DNA from: Hirundichthys speculiger
Taxonomy: Eukaryota > Chordata > Actinopteri > Beloniformes > Exocoetidae
NCBI GenBank assembly: GCA_018398805.1
Contig: JAGFBZ010001254.1
Location: 806,001-870,000, forward strand
Direction of reading: 5' to 3'
DNA length: 64,000 nt
Part shown: in pieces, positions 58,661 to 64,000 of the stretch
How the letters are laid out: each line of letters begins with the position of its first letter
How positions within the stretch are numbered: position 1 is the first letter of the stretch
Notes under the pieces: generated by a model
Databases searched by the model: none
The model's input: the letters and a program-made list of their open reading frames with translations, nothing else
Told to the model about the DNA's origin: nothing
Program-made: the position numbers and the translations under genes

Positions 58661-59818
58661 CCACAAGGGCTCAAATACAGCTCAGCTTTGAATGAATATT
58701 GCTATGGCAACAGTGAACAGAAAGAGAGAGAGAGAGCAAGAGAGGTTTAAATATTCAGTGGGTGCGACTAAATATACTCAAGTAGCTCTGCTGTCAGAGA
58801 TGCTGTCTGAGCAGGAAACAGGGAGCTGATGTGACAGACTAAGCCCAATAACCCATTCAGACTCAGTTAATACTTGTTATTGATGAGCTGATGTGTTCCA
58901 TGTTTTAATACACACATGCATAATTTAATCACTGATCATGAACACAGTGTTTTACAATACTTTATGGGGGGGGGATTCGCTCTGATGCTGGATTAAATAT
59001 TCATCAGATAATTTGGACTGTTTATGGATACATAAACAGTCCAAATATATGCAGATTTGATATGATACATGAGGGTATGTAAAAATAATGGAGTGTTGTC
59101 TTTTTCAAACTTACACCCTGAAAATCAGTCAGTGACAGCTCCACAACTGAGAGACACGGGAACTGATACATACTTTGATAGTAAATAACTGGCTCATAAT
59201 GAGTCAGTGACACTGTCATTATTAAACCAATTTGGAAAAATTCTCAGATACCACTCTCACAAATTTGTTGTAATAGACATGATAAGCAGCAAATGTTTTG
59301 GTCAGAGTAGATCGAGACTGTCTCTCAGTGTGTCATAGCTGGAAGCAAGAGGTGTTAGGAGTAATGATTTTCATAAGCATCACAACTCTAATTTTAATTC
59401 AGACCAGAAATTCAGTTTTGAAAAACTTTTTTTTTCACAATTGGCAAGGTTCATGTGCCACGTATCTCTTCTGGGCCCTGCGCTGATCATGTTTCAGTCT
59501 TTGCAAGGAAGCAAAAAGGATGCTAGTCATCCAGTTCTAAAGATACCACTAGACTGGTCAGAAAGTGCTGGTTTCTGAGACTGCTTAACTTCCATTGTGG
59601 CTGCTCCCTGTTTGGGGTCACCATGAACCGTTTGTCACAAGCTTTGAGAGGCACAATCTTTTGGTTAGCTTCAAAGCTAGCAGGCACTATGGAGTGGCAG
59701 GAAGTTCAACAGGAAATATAGTCGGTTCTGTCCTAAATGATAGAAACCTTTTGGGCACACTTCAGACTCAACAATGTTCCAGGAAGAAGAAAGAAGGAGA
59801 AGCTGGACGTTACTCATT

Positions 59819-60494
59819 TACCGTATTGGCCAGAATATAGGACGATGTTTCATTCTAGAAATCATATTCTCAAAAACAGGGGTCGTCTTATAATCGAAGT
59901 CTAGACTTCCATTGTCGTTACACATTCTGCACCACCAGATGGAGCTGCACTGAAGTAACCAGTAAGTGACTGGAGCATCCCAGTGAACGCATGTGAGCAG
60001 GATCTGATGTAAAATGGAGGATCCATGCGACCAAGTCGAGCAAAGGGTTTGAAAGTTTTGTTGCAGTCCAAAATTTGTTTTTTTACAGACTGAATTGTTA
60101 ATGTTCTTGAAACCAAATATAATGATCGTTGATGGTTATGCAGTTATTGACATCATTAATTCAGTTATTAAACTACATGGTTGTTGCTTATTTACTGAGT
60201 CATAGTCTCAGATTTTAAGAGTTTTATTTATTAGAACTACACCTTGATCTTAAATAACATTTAACCTGACAGGTACCATACTTCCTAAAACAGATGAAAT
60301 CATTAAAATGTTTGATGATACAGCAGAATGTTATCTCTGTGTGATTTTTTAAAATAATAATTGTACAATAAAAAGTTGCTTTATGAATAACCTTATTGCC
60401 TTATCATCATTGTCTTTTATTTTCCCAAAATGATGTTTGAAAAATAGGGGTCGTCTCATAATCAGAGTCATCCTTTATTCGAGCCAATACGGTA
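59819..60494. mobile_element. MITE with ~28-bp imperfect inverted repeats ('accgtattggcc')
   Basis: The left end ACCGTATTGGCCAGAATATA continues gacga ... ggggtcgtcttataatcgaagtct. The right end read on the minus strand is ACCGTATTGGCTCGAATAAA, then gactctgattatgagacgacccct. Both ends abut TA. No transposase frame. The interior (59900-60070) is related to the interior of the hAT-like element at 42.65-43.75 kb. Confidence 0.75.
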
Positions 60495-60734
60495 ATATGC
60501 AAGGTATGCAAGGTTAATAATCAAATCAAATACTGGAAACTCCACAAATGTCTATACTCACATGAAATGCTTCCATTCAGAGTTGAAAAATTTACACAGG
60601 TAAAAATTCCTGCTGTTAACCAATGCAAACTACAGCCCTTTATGAAAGTCCTTGCAAATTCTTAACATGATTAAAACAACAACAACAACAACACCTATTG
60701 CCTGTTTCATCTGTTTCTAGTTTCTAATTCAAGT

Positions 60735-60860
60735 CAATTCATCCATCCATTCATTATCTATAACCCCTCATTCCTATTTCAGGGTTACAGGGATCTGCTG
60801 GAGCATAACCCAGGCTGTCTTTGGGTGAAAGACAGAGGTACACCTGGACAGGTTCACTTC
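60735..60860 (+). repeat. second copy of the 'atccatccat ... gggttacagggatctgctgg' repeat
   Basis: It is the same ordered blocks as at 26755-26900, with more divergence (ctataacccctcattcctatt, cagggttacagggatctgctggag, ctgtctttgggtgaaaga, ggtacacctggacagg). Confidence 0.6.
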
Positions 60861-61950
60861 ACTTCAGTTTAATATGCAGATCAATATGCGTAGCACCCAT
60901 TCACAACAAAAGTCATCTCAAGGCACTTGACACAGACAACAAATTCAATCCAATTCACTCAAGAACAACCCAGTTCAGTTCAATAAGCTGAAATATATTA
61001 CCATTCAGCCAAAATGTTATGGCATGGCATTGTTACAGAGAGACCCGTCCCTCAGCTTTACAAAAATACAAAATGCAGCAAAAGCAGATGAAGATTGGGT
61101 TTAAAACATTGATGGTTCTTTAATCTAAAAAAAAGAGGAGCTGGACGTTCCTGCCAAACTAATAGCAGATGCTGCGTACATCTGCATTCATTTTTTTTAA
61201 ACGAAAGCTTTATATTTGATACATGCATTTCTGAGATGTCCACACTGTTTCCATAGTCAAACCCTTTCAGAAAACATGTGGTATTCAATTATGAAGTAAA
61301 AAAAAATAGATAGAATAAATTTTTCTCACTACTATATATGTCAGGCTTCACAGAGGCTGAAAGTTTGTAATTTTTTTTTGGAGGGTCTATTAAAATAAGT
61401 TCACATGTTTGGATGTTTAAAATAACTCCAGACTACAGAACATCTGAGCATCTGTAACCTGAAAAGTTATGTTTTGGTTAGTTTTTCTTTAAGACACCTC
61501 TCCGTGAAAACTCAGCTCACTTTTACTGGTCAACTGATTGGTGAAAAATTCATTAAGCTTGTCAAACTACCCATCAGGCTTTTCAAATGGTTTTTTATGA
61601 TCATGTTGACAAGTAAGGAAAGAAAAGAATAAAACCATATAACACCCTGCAGGTAAACCCCCCCAAAACACAATATTAATTCTTTAATAAAATGCATTAT
61701 TATCAAAGTCTGTGAAGCAAGCTTGTTCATTTACAAACTGTTAAAGAGGTTTCGGTCTCAGAAGTTTGTTTAGAGAAATAATCTGCGTTACAGATCTCAG
61801 CGCAGAAAGACGACTGCTTTCAAGGTGTTAATAAGAGAGGTTTCTGTCACGTTAGAGTTGTTGAAAATAGGTCAAGTTCTTACATTCACAGAGAATGAGA
61901 ACAAATTAAAAGAGAAACAAGCACCCTGTTTTCATCTCTTTGTTACAGTC

Positions 61951-61973
61951 TTTTTTTTTTTTTTTTTTTTTTT
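61951..61973. repeat. poly-T run (23 bases)
   Basis: An uninterrupted T run; could be the tail of a minus-strand retroposed fragment, but no body is recognised. Confidence 0.9.
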
Positions 61974-62491
61974 AAATAAGCTGTAAAGCTCTAAATCCAA
62001 CTGGCTGAAACGGTCCAAATGTTCGGCTTCACAATAGCACAGAGTTCCGGGCCTTTATGAGGGGCCCACTTGTTTTCACAGTTTTTGCTGATCCTGGAAA
62101 ATACCCATCTGGCAGCAGCCCTTCAGCTCAGCTTGGTTTGAAAAGGCCATGAGTTGCACCACGCTCACCAGCGGCTACTGCGCATGCACTTACAGGAATG
62201 CGCAGACGACACACAGTGGAAGACATAAACACGGGCATGCATGTGGAGGCGAAGACTCACGCCCACGTACTGCAGGAGCACCTCGCAGCTTACTCACTGA
62301 ACCGATAAAATTAGCAACGTTATACAGATTATCTACTCTACTTAAAAAAATGAAACCAACCCTGTGTTTGAAAGTATCTATGAACTGTATACATTACATA
62401 ACCATCCAACCGTACCCATACAGTTTTGATACACACGCTGGCACTGTCACATACACATGCCCTCATACATGCATCAGAGTGTCGGCCATAC

Positions 62492-62688
62492 CCCTCCTGA
62501 AACACACAGTCTTTCAGCACCTCGCCGTAGCAGCCTTCGCGGCAGAGACAGCCCCCGTTGGCCACCGTCACACACTCAAACACCACCATGTCGTCGCAGG
62601 CAGCTCCCAGTAATGAGCTGTTCACCCTGCGGATCATCCCACGGACTGTGCAGCGCCTATTCTCTCTCAGAGTAAAAGAAGAAATGTA
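62492..62688 (-). CDS. gramd1b: candidate upstream, cysteine-rich exon of gramd1b
   Basis: On the minus strand, acceptor tttatctgttgcag is followed by 65 open codons: YISSFTLRENRRCTVRGMI, RRVNSSLLGAACDDMVVFE, CVTVANGGCLCREGCYGEVL, then KDCVFQE and two bases of a Gly codon before gtatgg. Ending in phase 2 is what the 55.4-kb exon needs. Local GC and codon-like third positions differ from the flanks. Seven of the last about 45 residues are Cys. I cannot confirm a counterpart in other species, and the donor is sub-optimal. If translation begins here, MIRRVNSS (ATG at 62637) is a possible start. Confidence 0.4.
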
Positions 62689-62699
62689 CTGCAACAGAT

Positions 62700-63565
62700 A
62701 AATGGAGAGAGAGGTGGAAGAGACAGGCGGGGAGATTTTCTCTAGCAGGCTTAGAGCCACTGATCTCTCCTGGCCAGCTCTGATCTCCTAATAACCAGCT
62801 TACATCGCCCCTAACACCACCTGCCAAAGAAGAGGCGCTGGTGGTCTGAGATGCAGCCGCACCCCCCCCTCCTCTTTGGACTCTCTTTTTAAATAGTACA
62901 TGTTGATCTCGGCAAACAGAGAAACTAATCATTATGCAGACTGTCTTGATGCAGCCGAAGCTAAATGAAGGCAGGTAAGCAGGCAGTTGTTCCCATCACT
63001 AACCTGCTCGTAGCCATGTAGAGAGCCGCTCCGCAGCTATTAGCCCTTTTCAAATGGCTTCATTTGCCCAGCGGGAGCCTTGGATGAGGCACAGGAGGAA
63101 GTCGAGGAGGTGGACGCGGAGAAAGGCGAGAGGAGAGAAGAGCCAGGGATGAGGGAAGAAGGGAAGGAGGGTGGAGAGGTTCTGAAGCATGCCAGGAGGA
63201 TGAGAGGAAAAGGGAGAGGAAGCATATGCCGCAGAAGGAAAGATAGAGACAGATAGAAATAGAGGGTGTAATTTCCCAGCAGATGGAGAGAAGCCACTAA
63301 GGATGGATATCAGACTTTGCTCGTCCTTTTTTTATCCCGGTCCCTCTCTCCTGATTTGTCTAATTCAGGCTGATCACTTCCCATTTTACATGCCCCTTCG
63401 TTCGTCCTCCACTCTCCCAGCTGTTGGATCATCTGCCTGCTGACTGAACTCCCTACTATCCAAGTGGAGCTCTACTCTCGCGATTTCTGCTCCTGGTTCA
63501 CACAGTTTAACAGATGCATGCTGAGAATCAATGGAAAGACACTGAGGGGGAGCGTGCAAGGCAGG

Positions 63566-63610
<45 letters not shown>

Positions 63611-64000
63611 AGATGGAGAGACAGACAGACACGAGGCAAATGAGAAAAGAGATGGCTTTCACTTTGCATTCCACCTTTACTCAGAACCGGTGCATCGAGC
63701 CTGCTCCTTCCTTAATTATTCATGTGTTTCATGAATGGAGGAGCTGACATCACCTTCATTCAGGTCACTTTACATTTGAAGCTCCTTCTAAATCACATAA
63801 TAAGCGACTCCAGGCTTTAAGGTAAACACGTTTCATAGCTTCACACAGACACTCATACGGACTTTCCCTTTGACCACAAGAAATGAACCACAGTGAGATA
63901 ATGGTATTTCACACTTGTTGCACCCTGCAACAAATACTTGCAACGTGAGCCTGAATTATAGGATATTAACTTTGAGCAAATTAATAAATAAAAAAAGTAA
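62700..64000. other. right end of window, no gene recognised
   Basis: Purine-rich imperfect repeats (63080-63260, gagg/gaag type), a (GA)n run at 63568-63607 and otherwise unique sequence. The short canonical first exon of gramd1b (coding for about eight residues) was not found and probably lies further right. Confidence 0.5.
63568..63607. repeat. (GA)n microsatellite
   Basis: A long GA dinucleotide run followed by imperfect aga repeats. Confidence 0.95.

Noticed and set aside
62149..62613. 154-codon plus-strand open frame
   Set aside because: It is antisense to the Cys-rich minus-strand candidate over its right half, and its left half is low in complexity with no domain.

Overview
The window is vertebrate nuclear DNA, almost certainly from a teleost fish. 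Genes are split by GT-AG introns, there is no operon structure, and the spacers carry Tc1-like, hAT-like and LINE relics plus short tandem repeats of types common in ray-finned fish. Most open frames over 60 codons are chance. The real coding sequence had to be assembled exon by exon from splice sites, phase and recognisable protein sequence.

Layout. (1) 1-1140: last coding piece and 3' UTR of an unidentified plus-strand gene. (2) About 1300-15250, minus strand: a complete four-exon dact3 (Dapper3, a Dishevelled-binding Wnt regulator), predicted 653 aa, ending in the PDZ-binding tail MTTV. It is tail-to-tail with gene 1, with poly(A) signals only about 200 bp apart. Its 8.8-kb first intron holds a hAT-like element with a perfect 8-bp target duplication. 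(3) 15.3-21 kb: dact3 promoter, then a spacer with retroelement fragments. (4) About 21-62.7 kb, minus strand: gramd1b (Aster-B, an ER-anchored sterol transfer protein). I place 16 standard-size exons and one 21-nt microexon. From the N-terminal exon at 55.4-55.6 kb to the stop they give 730 codons in one unbroken frame, lacking only a short first exon, which agrees with about 738 aa for human GRAMD1B. The order is GRAM domain, acidic linker, VASt/ASTER sterol-binding domain, basic stem, transmembrane helix, C-terminal tail.

The most interesting part is the N-terminal half of gramd1b. Besides the expected 21-nt microexon (KSQSWYN), the same intron region has three further candidates of 21, 24 and 24 nt. 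Each is phase 0, free of stops and framed by good splice sites, and all three share the donor core gtaagcat. All would insert just before the GRAM domain. There is also an alternative first exon at 38 kb (60 residues, acidic and Trp-rich) that splices in phase directly to the GRAM exon, and a candidate cysteine-rich upstream exon at 62.5-62.7 kb. Together they suggest strong transcript diversity at the lipid-sensing end of the protein.

The two identified genes do not form a pathway. Both are transcribed leftward and each has its own promoter. Human DACT3 and GRAMD1A lie on 19q13 and GRAMD1B on 11q24, so the linkage here may reflect old duplicated regions. All exon calls rest on reading splice signals and remembered family sequence; no alignment or transcript data were available.
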